Source: Trichuris trichiura
Taxonomy: Eukaryota; Nematoda; Enoplea; Trichinellida; Trichuridae
Length of the DNA: 64,000 nt
NCBI GenBank assembly: GCA_037903355.1
Contig: JBAJFE010000014.1
Location: forward strand, 6,882,001 to 6,946,000
Reading direction: 5' to 3'
Shown piece after piece: positions 19,480-29,615 of the stretch. Position 1 is the first letter of the stretch; each line of letters begins with the position of its first letter. The translations under genes and the position numbers were made by a program. A model generated the notes under the pieces. That model worked only from the letters and a program-made list of their open reading frames with translations, was not told the DNA's origin and did no database searches.

Positions 19480-19499
19480 CTGAAATTTCGGTAAACATT

Positions 19500-19559
19500 A
19501 AATTATTAAAGCTCTGCCACCTACACGGAAAAATTATTAAAGCTCTGCCGCCTACACGG
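19500..19559 (+). repeat. Tandem duplication, period 31
   Basis: Two copies of a 29-bp unit starting AAATTATTAAAGCTCTGCC lie at 19500-19528 and 19531-19559 with one difference. They form the left end of a PLE pLTR just upstream of PRADC1. Confidence 0.8.
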
Positions 19560-19572
19560 CTCCCTTACATTG

Positions 19573-19601
19573 CTAACGACGGAACAAGAGCAGTTCCGAA
19601 A
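19573..19601 (+). ncRNA. Hammerhead-like core with CTAACGA box
   Basis: Stem II GGAAC/GTTCC, GAAA and ACGTACGGTAT are intact as in family B, but the first box is CTAACGA rather than CTGACGA, so activity is doubtful. Confidence 0.6.
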
Positions 19602-19785
19602 CGTACGGTATTGAATTATTCTGTAATTTCTCTAACAATTTGCTCATCCATTCGTTGGTAGGGCACTTTGAATTTTATTTACAGATACATCAAACAGGCT
19701 GAACCCGTGAACCAGAAGACCAACTATGAGACAACCTAAGCCTGTTAAAAGGTATCCCTTCTTTCGACATATCCTAGTAGACCGC

Positions 19786-20375
19786 ATGAATAGATAGGCC
19801 GTAAATAATTCTTAAATTTAGAATTTCCATAGACAATGAAAACATACACACCTGTTACAAAGAACTACATTTAAGAGTTCAGAATTGAAATATCGTTAGT
19901 AGTGAGACGCTGACAACAGGTCACAGCTAAACTGAAAGTTCCGTAATACTTCATTACTACACTAAACTAGCCTAAAGTGACCTCAAGTACGAAGGCCTGT
20001 ATACTCGTTATAAAACGGTCTACGCTGGAACGTTTAGCAGTGCGTTTGGCTTTGTCGCACCAAAAAAATACTATTAGCAACTGATCCTTTCACAAAACAT
20101 CGAGGTGATTGTACTCTTTCCATCGACGATAACTTCAACCAACGAAGTTAATGTTCGATCGAGGTGAGAATAACAATGAAAATGGTGACCTTTTATTTTG
20201 AGTGACTCAGACTAACGGTACTAACATTAACATCGGATTCTTTGTTAGCCACAGTTTCATAAAATCGCAACAGGCTTATTTCACTGGGAAACTTCTGCGC
20301 GATGCTTTCAATGAGCACATTCACTTGCACAAGGCTGAAAAGCTAGTCTATCTAATGTTCGCTTGTCCTTATTCA
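19786..20375. other. Intergenic stretch, no feature recognised
   Basis: I see no exon or repeat between the pLTR tail and the candidate membrane-protein exon. Confidence 0.4.
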
Positions 20376-20960
20376 TCATAACATTAACTGCCTAACAGCA
20401 GCATTGACCTTTCTTTGCAACTCGTGTAGCAAAAGCAGGCAAAGTTGAAGAATTTTCGCTTTCGTTCCCAAAACCGCTGAAAGCGCAACACCTAAACTGA
20501 AACACGGAACCTCGGCAATGAAAAGGTAGAAAGCACTTGCTTTCAGGATAAAACAGCACTTAAGAGCGACATTGAGCAGGAACAGGAACATTGGGACGTG
20601 AATCAACATAGTACTGATTAGTAACGTTTATGAATGGATCATCCCAATTGTAACACTAAGTGCCACGCCACGAATAGTCCATGCACTACTTCTAAAAAAC
20701 GTTACGTCGCATGTCTTAATGCTCTTGTCACATGTACACCAACAGCACAGCAGGCATCCTTAAACAATACCCACCACGAAAAGAATCCCACGGAATGGAA
20801 TTGTAGCACGAGGATAAAACTCCTAAAAGCAAAAATTTGTGCGACGAAGTCTAACAACGTGTCGGTAGAAAGCGACAAAAATGGGATGAATATGGCCACA
20901 ATAATCAGATTTGCATTTTCGAAAAGTATTGCTATCTCTGTTCTTTCACTATTTTGTTTG
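20376..20960 (-). CDS. Candidate multi-pass membrane protein, last two exons
   Basis: Two open stretches on the minus strand join in frame across 20614-20705 (donor GAC|GTAACG, acceptor AATCAG, 92 bp). The upstream exon starts after TTTTGACAG at 20961 and contains several hydrophobic segments (LIIVAIFIPFLSLS, FVAQIFAFRSFILVLQF); the second contains MFLFLLNVALKCCFILK and VALSAVLG and ends at TGA 20376-20378. I do not recognise the family. The 5' exons are missing; the next thing upstream is the PLE at 21086. Hydrophobic bias alone could mimic this. Confidence 0.4.
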
Positions 20961-21165
20961 CTGTCAAAATAAAGGAAATGAATTCAAACTAAGTGCACGA
21001 AAAAAGAAATGGTTCGAATGAACGTAAACCCAAAGAAGCATTTGTTTCGTTTCTCAGTAATTTCAATTAACCAATATCGAATACTGGTATGGTAGATCTT
21101 CTCCGGCTTTTCGACAGACGAGAACTCTTAAATTCCCAAGATCAAGAACAAAAAAACTTAATGCT

Positions 21166-22505
21166 TTGTACGGTTCTCCATCTTGGGAATTCAAGAGATC
21201 AAACAAACGTACAAGGAACCCTAGCACGCAAAACACTGAAAAAGTAGTGGTCAAACTCAGTTCTACCAACGTGAATGAGGTTGAGAAAGGGGTTCTCGCC
21301 AAGGGGTTAAACTTCGTCTCCACCCCTAAGAACATGTCCGTTTTGGACATCATCTCTTCTCTAGAAGACGGACTCTTTCGCACTGAACCTTTCAAGGCAG
21401 CACAGGTCAGGGCTTCAATAACATTCTGTTGGAGAGCCGTCCATCGTCAACATATAATCTATCCCACAAGGAGCAACGGGTTATAAAACAACTGAAGTTG
21501 CGAAAAGACATAATAACCACCAAAGCAGGCAAAGATAACGTAGTAGTTCTCCTAAACTGATGGGATTATAAACAGAAAGTAAAGAATCTACTTGATAACG
21601 CAATATACTGCCCCATTCCGGAAGACCCAACACCACAGACGCGGGTAGAACTGAGGGCCTTACTGGATGCGTTCGCAAGTGAGACACAAGACCGCCAGCT
21701 CGCGTACATAAGCAACTACGTTTACTACTTAAACAGTGTTAAATTTCCTGAATTTTACGGACTCCCCAAAATTTACAAGGCTAGAGTTCCGCTTAGACCA
21801 GTCGTTTCCAGCGTCAATAACGTAATATCAGAGCTATGCACTTTTCCAAAAGACATACTTAAACCATTAACCGGTAAACACGAATCCCGTGTTGTAAACT
21901 GTAAAGACTTCTGCGCTGCCTTAAAACCACTCAAATTAACATCGGACAACATTATGGTAAGCTATGACGTCAAAGATGTTTTCTCATGTATTCCCATAAA
22001 CTAAACAATTAACCTATTAGAGAAACTTTTCAAGCGTGACACCACGAGACATCTAAGAACCAAACTAAACCCCTTTCACATAACAAAATTGATCGCCTTT
22101 TGCATGAAACAAGGGAATTACTTCAGGTTCCAAGATAGGTTCTTCTCACAAACAGTTAGTGCTCCCACGGGCAGTCCACTATCCCCTATTCTAGCGGAGG
22201 TCTTCATGGAACACTTCGAAGAGCAGACCCTAGCTAGTATAGGCTCTGACGATACACCTGTCTTTTTCAAACGTTACGTAGATGATATGTTTGCCATTAT
22301 CACCGGGGGAGAGAGGAGACGTTCCTGGACCACTTTAACAGTATCTTTCCTAGTAATATACATTTAACTATAGAGGCAGAAATAAATAATAAACTTCCCT
22401 ACTTAGACGTTTTAGTGATAAAACAGAGTAACAAAATAAGGACATCCGTTTATAGAAAACCAACCCATTCCGACAGGTGTCTGCATTTCACTTCCCATTA
22501 TTTTT
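21166..22505 (+). pseudogene. PLE family A N-terminal region and reverse transcriptase, broken
   Basis: The first frame (21166-21425) gives the conserved N-terminal stretch VLAKGLNFVSTPKN; it shifts near 21422. Downstream pieces show KFPEFYGLPKIYK, a DNIMVSYDVKDVF motif, SAPTGSPLSPILAEVFMEH and the catalytic YVDDMFAII. TGA lies near 21558 and TAA near 22002, and another shift follows near 22318. The order of motifs is that of Penelope RTs. Confidence 0.8.
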
Positions 22506-22538
22506 TATCGGTCAAACGAGGTTTTGTAAAAAGAATGG

Positions 22539-23054
22539 TTGTCCGGGGCCGTGGCAATCTGTGACCCCGCATTTCTGCCTGCTGAATTAAAACACATCCT
22601 AAATACTTTCACAGATAACGGGTACCCACACTCACTAGTTAAACACGTCATCGCCGAATGCAGACGGCACTCAAACCCCCCTATTGACGGTAACATCAGA
22701 AATAATAAGGTTAATAACACGGATAATGCTAATAACAACAGTAATACTGGCACTTATGCTAATAATAATAACAATGATAATACTGGAATCGCGAATAGTC
22801 CACCCGTTTTGTTTCCCCCTTACTACAGCGACATCGGGGAGCGAATCCTACGATTAAGCCGTTCTCTTGATTTTATGGTTCGGTTCACGACATCGAACGG
22901 TTTACCTTCAATGGTGAGTAGCAATAAGATCGCAGTTCCGTTTGACAGGAGACTTGGCGTCGTCTATGAGATCCGATGCGGGTGCAACGCCTCCTACATA
23001 GGAGAGACGGGCAACACTTTACTTGACAGGTTCGGCGCACACACGCATTTCTAA
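22539..23054 (+). CDS. PLE linker and GIY-YIG endonuclease (171 codons)
   Basis: An open frame holds the RT C-terminal end, an Asn-rich low-complexity linker (around residues 60-90), then VPFDRRLGVVYEIRCG and NASYIGETGNTLL, the two strands of the GIY-YIG motif. It stops shortly after. The usual C-terminal extension continues in broken frames to about 23250. Confidence 0.75.
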   Translation: MSGAVAICDPAFLPAELKHILNTFTDNGYPHSLVKHVIAECRRHSNPPIDGNIRNNKVNNTDNANNNSNTGTYANNNNNDNTGIANSPPVLFPPYYSDIGERILRLSRSLDFMVRFTTSNGLPSMVSSNKIAVPFDRRLGVVYEIRCGCNASYIGETGNTLLDRFGAHTHF

Positions 23055-23462
23055 CATTGGCCGATGCAAAGTGAGGTGGTAGGAAGACTCTCAACCTGAC
23101 GGGTAACCGACACACATAGTCCACTACGAGGTCGACCACAGCAGAAACAACCAGAGAAAATCGTAAAAGAAACGGTGAAGGCCTCAGCAGTCATCGAGCA
23201 ATCCTCTCAGTGCTCGCTCGACCTACAACCACAGATTTGTCGCGAGAGCCATTTTCATCCACGCCGGGTTTAGGATGCCCTTTACAACTGCCATAACCCC
23301 ACTATCAGCCGTGACAAAGGAGTGGAGGTTAGCACGGCTTGGGAAGCACTCATTAGTAAAACCAGGTGTTGCTCCTTGCCACGCTGACCTCTCCCCTCCT
23401 CCTTTTGTTACGTGTACCTATGTAATGCCTATTCGGAGAAAAACACCCTCTCCTCCATCTCA

Positions 23463-23490
23463 CTGACGACAGAACCAGAGCGTTCCGAAA
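23463..23490 (+). ncRNA. Hammerhead ribozyme core of the complete PLE
   Basis: CTGACGA, stem II GAAC/GTTC (outer pair A-C mismatched) with loop CAGAGC, GAAA, then AGCTCC. Upstream ATCTCA pairs partly with CGAAAT as stem I. Confidence 0.7.
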
Positions 23491-23689
23491 GCTCCGAAAT
23501 AAAAGTTGAGTGTATTAGTTCCGTACAATTTTTCTTAATAATCGCTCATCCATCCATTGGTAGAGCAGTTGTTTCGTTTTAATTACGGAGACCACCGCAA
23601 ATAGAAAAACGGGAAAAGCCATAGATCTACCATACGATGAAATATCATTTCGTTACGAAGCATTCTGTTTTCAAAAATATCGAATACTA

Positions 23690-25144
23690 AAGATAGCATC
23701 CATTTAACTTGGAATGAGTCATAGCTTCCCAATAACACTTTTTACCTTGCATTTTAAGCATTTTGTTTTATTCGGTATTCCCCACATTAATTAAGCCAAA
23801 GCAATCCTAAAGTGTTGAGATAAAGAAAATATTACTTGGTTGCCCTTGCACTTAATAGTCATGTCTACGATGGTTTAGTCTGTACTGAACATGTCCAGAT
23901 TTCTATTCTGTATACTGAAAACGTAGTCTTTTGTGGGGGCACATCTTCATAACTTTATAAAGAAGAACAACCAGTGTATGATTTTCTCTCATTTGTGAAG
24001 CGGAGCTGTCGCAAAAAACCGTGTCCCTCTATCAGAACTGGATGACAGAACACGCTTTGTCCTGAAAGCTGTGCAAATAAAGAATAATGAATCAACCAGT
24101 AGTTGTTCTTCTGAAAAAAGTTATTAGATTTTTATTTTCGTCACTATGTCTACGATTTCCTTCATGCATACTTATGCTTTTCTCACCCTTTACACTCTGA
24201 CTTGTAAGTTGATGATGGAGCAGGAAAGATGCGAAAGCTATGTTTCAATATACGCTAACATTTAGCCAGAGAATAAAAAGAGTTAGATGCAAATAAAATT
24301 TAACAGATAGGTTTACAGTAATCCTTCTTCAATGTTTTAAGAAAATCTGCGTGGTGACTGTTCGCGTATGGTCTACATAGCATCAGCGTACTGTATTATG
24401 GCTAATTCAGACATGAAGGAAGTCCATGGGCTATATCCAAGTTATCCCCTCGTTGAAGAACTTTATTGTGGGCCCGCTTTAATAAGAAAACCAAGAAGGA
24501 ATAATGTTTACAAACCTTCAGGACCTACTGGTCCTAACTTCAGCGTAGGAGGTAGAAATGGCTTAGCTCAAGTTATATAGATCTGGACTAATCCATCTGT
24601 ACCTCTTTCGCTGATAGCAGGACCAATAGGTCGCGAAAGTTCCGAACATTTCATTCCTCCTTGGTTTTCTAATTGATACTGGCAGATCGTAGGTTTTCAA
24701 AGAAAACGTAAACGCCCACTAAAAAGCGTACCGCTTTCAAACATCAGATTATTCTTTATTTTGGCAGGCGGTTTGAATAAACACAGAAATTTCTTGTACC
24801 AATTGCTGCGCATAATGTAGGCCTACTGTACTAATAAGAAACTACAACAGCACCAAAAAACGAAAGACAACGAGGCGGCGTATGACTTTGTATTATACAT
24901 TCTCAATTCCTACTTCCAATTACGTATGCTCTTTGGAGGAGAAACATTGTTATAATGATAACATCAAAACAGAATGCCCCTTCGAGCATTATTGCCAAAA
25001 AGAACCGCTCACATCGTCAGACCAGGACCCTGCGTTGTCATGAGATTTAGTTACTCCTCTACGTCAACAGGCATATGCTACTGATACATGCTAACTGTAG
25101 TGTCCGTCCGGGCTCCATTGTTTTGCAATGTACAATTCTTTTCA
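23690..25144. other. Intergenic stretch with one small unexplained ORF
   Basis: A 70-codon plus frame at 24368-24580 contains EVHGLYPSYPLVEELYCGP and a GPTGP stretch; it matches nothing I know and has no clear splice context. The rest shows no feature. Confidence 0.3.
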
Positions 25145-25157
25145 TTAATACTATTTT

Positions 25158-25472
25158 CATAGTTGTTCCTCTGGTTCACGGGTTTGGCCTGTTGGATGTA
25201 TCTGTAAGTAAAATTCAAAGTGCCCTACCAACGAATGGATGAGCAAATTGTAAGAGAAAATACAGAACAATTTGTATACCGTACGTTTCGGAACACGAGC
25301 AGTTCCGAAACGTACGGTATACAAATTGTTCTGTATTTTCTCTTACAATTTGCTCATCCATTCGTTGGTAGGGCACTTTGAATTTTACTTACAGATACAT
25401 CCAACAGGCCAAACCCGTGAACCAGAGGAACAACTATGAAACAACCAAAGCCTGTTAAAAGACACGCAATCT
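25158..25472. mobile_element. Near-perfect PLE family B foldback (315 bp)
   Basis: Two inverted copies of the family B pLTR (25158-25295 and 25300-25440) meet head to head with almost no loop and appear nearly identical by eye. They end in the tail AAGCCTGTTAAAAGACACG. The unit is bounded by the perfect 13-bp repeat TTAATACTATTTT (25145-25157, 25473-25485). The junction has removed the CTGANGA box, leaving stem II and GAAA of each arm face to face. Confidence 0.9.
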
Positions 25473-25485
25473 TTAATACTATTTT

Positions 25486-26215
25486 ATAAAAACTAGTGTT
25501 TATAACAACTGCTGAATGGATTTTATAAGAGTTAGCGTTTACTCCATTTAAGAAAAAATAGTGAAATCATTCAAAACCATCTCTTGTAATAGCAAATCCA
25601 TATACTTATAAGGTGCAAAACATATTCGGTTTACATATCCGTTCCGCTGCCAGATTTTCTAAAATGATCAGTACGGATGTGCGAACTTAGTAGCGATTCT
25701 CCAACTGCAGCACGAATAGACGGCAACGAGCTATTCGACTGCACTGCTGCGTAGCTAGGATACAGAAATATTTTTAAATTTTACCACAATGAAAAGATTT
25801 TAAAAGGTTTTACCGCGCTCACTTTACCTGAGCAACGCTCCGTTGCTACCAAGGTCTTCTCAGCTAATTTTTCTCGCTTGTAAACTGAGCTTAAATTTTC
25901 CAATCAATGTACAATTGTTGGCATAGTCATTACCAACGATTATAAAGTCAGCAGATTTTCTGATTTGCAGGTAAGTATTGTGATGGCTACATGTCATTAT
26001 TCTTTTAACAGAATTGATTGCACTTTTGGCAGTCTTAATTATGTACACCTTTGCCTAGTATAGTTGAGCCTAGCTTTATTGCACTGTGGTCTGACTGTGG
26101 TTTGCCGTACCATGAAGACTCGCGTACAACAACGGTTTGTTACGGACTAAAAGCGATAAATCGAACGCACAGCTGATATCGATAGCCTGAACTCCCTGAG
26201 CTCAGAAACGACGCA
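25486..26215. other. Intergenic stretch, no supported gene
   Basis: A strong donor-like site (TTTGCAG|GTAAGTATT, near 25968) occurs on the plus strand but no flanking exon could be read with confidence. Confidence 0.35.
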
Positions 26216-26218
26216 TAT

Positions 26219-27052
26219 ACAGGCAGCCCTCGTTATCCGCGGCTAATTCGTCCTACATTTTGAGCATTTTACCTCGTAAAGTTGAATTCCGCGTTATATA
26301 GGCTACCCCATGAAAAAGGCTAAGTAGCTTATATTCTAGCTGCGTATTCCGTCCTGTCCCCTTGAATTTCTTCGGGAACGTCGAGGCAGCTACGAAATAA
26401 GCCGATGCCGTTTCCCCAATGATCTTTAAGTTCTTGAGGTTGAAGCGCTTCACGTATTTTGCTAGCCATCCTTTGCTAGCAGTAAACCTTTTTCTCTCGT
26501 TCTCTGCAACCACGCCAGAGAAGTGCTACTATAAGCTCAGCGCTTTCTCCCTGTTGGAATTTAGGTGGCCGAAGTGAAAGATATCGCAGGGAGTTTAATA
26601 GTTTAATCTGCAGCAACCTGAGAGAAGAGAGAGAGAAGCCAGACTAACCGTAAAGACACATAGGCAGAAAAGTAGAGTACCACAGACGGTGTGCGCAGGT
26701 ATGTGCTGGTGAATACGTGTCAGAGGATCGTCGTACCCTCCAACACTCCCGAATAACTTTCTCGTCGACGAGGACATTCTTCCGCAACATGTCCTCTATC
26801 CAAATGCTTAGTGGTTTTAGGGCCTTCACGAGGACTTTGTTGCGAACTACAGCAGCTCTTTTCTCCAATGAAGGGTCAGGATGCACGTTTCCTCGAATCT
26901 CAACTTCCTTCCGTTTTATCGTACGAATGCTGGATTCATTCTTCCCGATCCTGCAGCCCACTTCGGCAAATGACAATCCGCTTTTCAAAAGACCTAGGAC
27001 TTCTACTTTCTCACGAAAAGTAAGGACGCTACGTTGTCTCTTAGTCCTAGAG
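26219..27052 (-). pseudogene. Tigger (pogo) transposase remnant with 3' TIR
   Basis: On the minus strand a CENP-B-type HTH (REKVEVLGLLKSGLSF, then AEVGCRIGKNESSI) is followed by WIEDMLRKNV and, after frame breaks, a second DNA-binding HTH (FTASKGWLAKYVKRF, LKIIGETAS). The 3' TIR CAGGCAGCCCTCGTTATCC starts at 26219, preceded by TA as in the Tc1/mariner superfamily. The DDE domain is missing, so this is an internal deletion derivative. Its 5' side is cut by the hAT at 27053. Confidence 0.8.
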
Positions 27053-27892
27053 CAGTGTTTCCCAACCTTTTTGGAGCCAGGGTCCCCTTTCGCGACCTTC
27101 AACTTGCCGGGGCCCCCCGTCATTCTCCCCAACGTAATTCTCCTGCTTCTGTTATCCTCAGATGCGCCTACTGTGGTTACGTTGTTGTGAATTTGTACAA
27201 GTAGTTCAACACCTGAAACAGGCTGCAGAATGTAGAATTGACTTCGCTGCCTACCGTGTATGCCAAAGCAAAAACAGTTACGCCGGGCAGTCATTAAAAA
27301 CCTTGTTAACCTGAACATTGAATTTCTTTTCTACACTAGAGCGAAATGGCTAGTAAGGAAGCCAGCTGCCATATACAGCGAAAGCTCTTTAACGATATTC
27401 GAAACCGTTAACGTCTTTAATTTTTTACTTGGCACTGAAGGCGTTCTTTTAGTATTGCTGGACTTAAGCCGGCTAATTGCAGATCGGGGAGCCGTCAGAG
27501 TACAAGCGCCGCACTGGGTTTCCTCTTTCTCAATTGTTTGCGCTGTTAGCAATGGTAGCACATTATGTAAGTCAGGCTGTGATGCTGTTCTCAGGGCTGC
27601 GCAACACTGAATCTAAATTCAATATTTCCTCGGTGCAAGACGACAGTCGCTTGATCTTACCTCAGTGCGACGACTGGGTATGGTGCAGTGCTACTAATTT
27701 ATCCACGTCCGGCTTGATAGTCGTCAGAAGTAATCTCATGTCGCCTCGCCTCACTATCCTAAACGGCAGGATCGCTCTCGTCCTGCGGCACCGACTACCA
27801 GGGACCCTCTAAATCCCGAATCCTTCCCAGGGCCCCCTTCAAGTTTTCCAAGGCCCCCAAGGGGCCCCTGGGACCCCAGTTGGGAATCACTG
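27053..27892. mobile_element. hAT element B (840 bp), relative of element A
   Basis: TIRs CAGTGTTTCCCAA and TTGGGAATCACTG bound a sequence that matches hAT element A (14927-17409) in reverse orientation. The flanking 8-mers do not match, so one end may have been altered. It preserves the uninterrupted target of the foldback at 16532. Confidence 0.75.
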
Positions 27893-29097
27893 CAATAAAC
27901 AGTCGAGGTGCAGATACCAAAAGTTCAAATGAAAAGAAAGAAGAGCTACGCTTATCTCAGTTTGGAAAAAAGCTAGAAATGAACAAGCTTAGTGAAAGCA
28001 ACGTATCAAATGCTGAAATTAGTCGAAAGTTTAGGGACAGGATGCTTGAAGGTTAGCCAAATGACCAAATCGAAAGGAAAGTTCTTAAAGAAAAGAAAGA
28101 CCACAGCTTCAGTAAGCAAGAAGAGGATGAGACGGCGAAGTAGACTTACTGCTGACGTCGAAAAGACTTTGACCTTTCTGCTTCCATGGGTAGCTGTTTT
28201 CGTGCTTTGCTGCGGGCAGGCAGTCACAGCTCACTTTTCGTGATGCAGTTTTCGTCCGTTTATTGCTCGGGCGCAGTCGACCCCTCCCGTGCCTTTCCTT
28301 TGCAACATTCATTCTTACTATATCCTTAACACATTTTTTGTTTATTTTGTGCTTCTCCTTCCTTTTTGGCGTTTATTACTATTAAACTGCTTCGTCGCTG
28401 CACTTCCCGAATCCTCTGACCCATCCACGATATTCGTATATCAATACTCGCAAACCAGCACTCAAGTGCTGACCTCGCCTCTTCCCAGACTGTGCCTGAA
28501 GTAGTAGCTTGGCCGATCTCTGACGCAATTAACGTATTTATTTCTTTATAAAATGCCATCCCATTTACTCGGCTTTGCGTTTTGCGATCGCGCTGACTAT
28601 CGGGTCAGATGAAACCCGAAAAGTCAGTAAGACTTTTGCTTCGCATTTTGTCCAGACGAAATAAACGGTCTATTGCCTTTATCTGTTCAGCTGCGTTGGA
28701 TTGCATCAGGGCGTTACAAGTAGTCAATGTTCAGTGAATTAACGTTTGGAGAAAGTGGTGCACTTCACAGACTTTGCTATGAAACAGGTAATAAAGACAG
28801 GATGCTTCGGCAGGGATGTTTTCGAGCCGTTTTCACGTTTGTAGCAAGTGAAGACTTGTAGTTAAACTAATATCCTTGCTAGTTGAACTGTTTCTTAGAA
28901 GCAACGTATGTCCCGTCAAAAAACTTTTAATTCTCCTGAACTTTCGGGTCAATCGTGACCCGTCTTCAGCGGTATTAAGTTAATGTAATGAGTAAGTGCG
29001 AGGATGACATTCAATGTGTTTTAACGGTTTAAAAGCTAGTGTTCTAAAGTCGGATTTTTAGGGTTTTCTCTGTCTGTCAGCTGGCTGTCTCTTCTTG
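27893..29097. other. Intergenic stretch with scattered remnants
   Basis: Apart from an isolated hammerhead remnant at 28942-28969, I see only short chance frames (for example Lys-rich 27992-28243). Confidence 0.35.
28942..28969 (-). ncRNA. Isolated hammerhead remnant
   Basis: On the minus strand: CTGAAGA, stem II GGGTC/GACCC, GAAA, then AGTTC instead of palindromic AGCTC. Stem I is weak. It resembles the cores at 16.6 kb. Confidence 0.55.
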
Positions 29098-29150
29098 CAT
29101 ACATATGTTACCGTCATCCTCCATCTCACTGACGATGGAACCATCATCCA
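29098..29150 (+). repeat. PLE family A pLTR scrap
   Basis: CCTCCATCTCACTGACGATG matches the segment leading into the family A hammerhead, cut off inside stem II. Confidence 0.5.
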
Positions 29151-29615
29151 TGTAGTTAATTCATTTTTCAAATTTTTTTCTTCTCTATTGTTCCTTTACG
29201 TTTTATCCGTTAGTCGGACTTTGACGGGGCATACATTCCGTAAAGGAAACAGTCTAACATGAAAACCTATAGTCCCCTACCAAGAAGCTACATTTTCAAT
29301 ATCCTTACTTTTTCGAAAAACTGGACATCTTTTAACAGGCTTAGGTTGTTTCATGGTTGGCCATTGGTTCACGGAATTGGCTTGTTTGATGTATCTGTAA
29401 ATAAACTTGTTGGATATTTATTCCTGTTGGATGCATCAACGCGAGTAAAAACAAAAAGAGAAAAAAAGTAAGAGCGAACTACGCAGGGGAGGACACAACC
29501 TACAGTACTAATTGCAATAGTAATGTATGAATGTGAGACAGCGTGTTTCATCAACAAAACTAATCGGTGATGTAGACAGCGCCACTGCCAACACCCCTTC
29601 TCGCTGTCTTCACTC

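Larger units (their letters stand above)
19500..19785 (+). mobile_element. PLE family B-like pLTR upstream of PRADC1
   Basis: The pLTR contains a hammerhead-like core, TTGCTCATCCATTCGTTGG, ACAGATACATCAAACAGGC and the family tail AAGCCTGTTAAAAGG. It has no RT or endonuclease. No flanking duplication was found. Confidence 0.7.
21086..23676 (+). mobile_element. Complete but decayed Penelope-like element (family A)
   Basis: The element is bounded by the perfect 13-bp repeat AATATCGAATACT (21073-21085, 23677-23689). It begins with an inverted piece of its own 3' terminal sequence (GGTATGGTAGATCTTCT), then encodes an N-terminal region, RT, an Asn-rich linker and GIY-YIG, and ends in a pLTR with a hammerhead and tail. 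Several stops and frameshifts show it is inactive as a protein source. It is the reference for the pLTR family A fragments at 2.2, 10.5 and 29.1 kb. Confidence 0.9.

Noticed and set aside
26717..27190. 157-codon plus-strand frame
   Set aside because: It is antisense to the Tigger HTH region, which carries recognisable motifs.
28590..28620. Hammerhead-like CTGACTA, stem, GAAA pattern
   Set aside because: The first box lacks the conserved GA and no pLTR context surrounds it; chance resemblance is likely.
12340..28930. Possible CRISPR-like arrays from the many short repeats
   Set aside because: Repeats are dispersed pLTR pieces and tandem LTR units; there is no regular repeat-spacer array, and the genome is eukaryotic.
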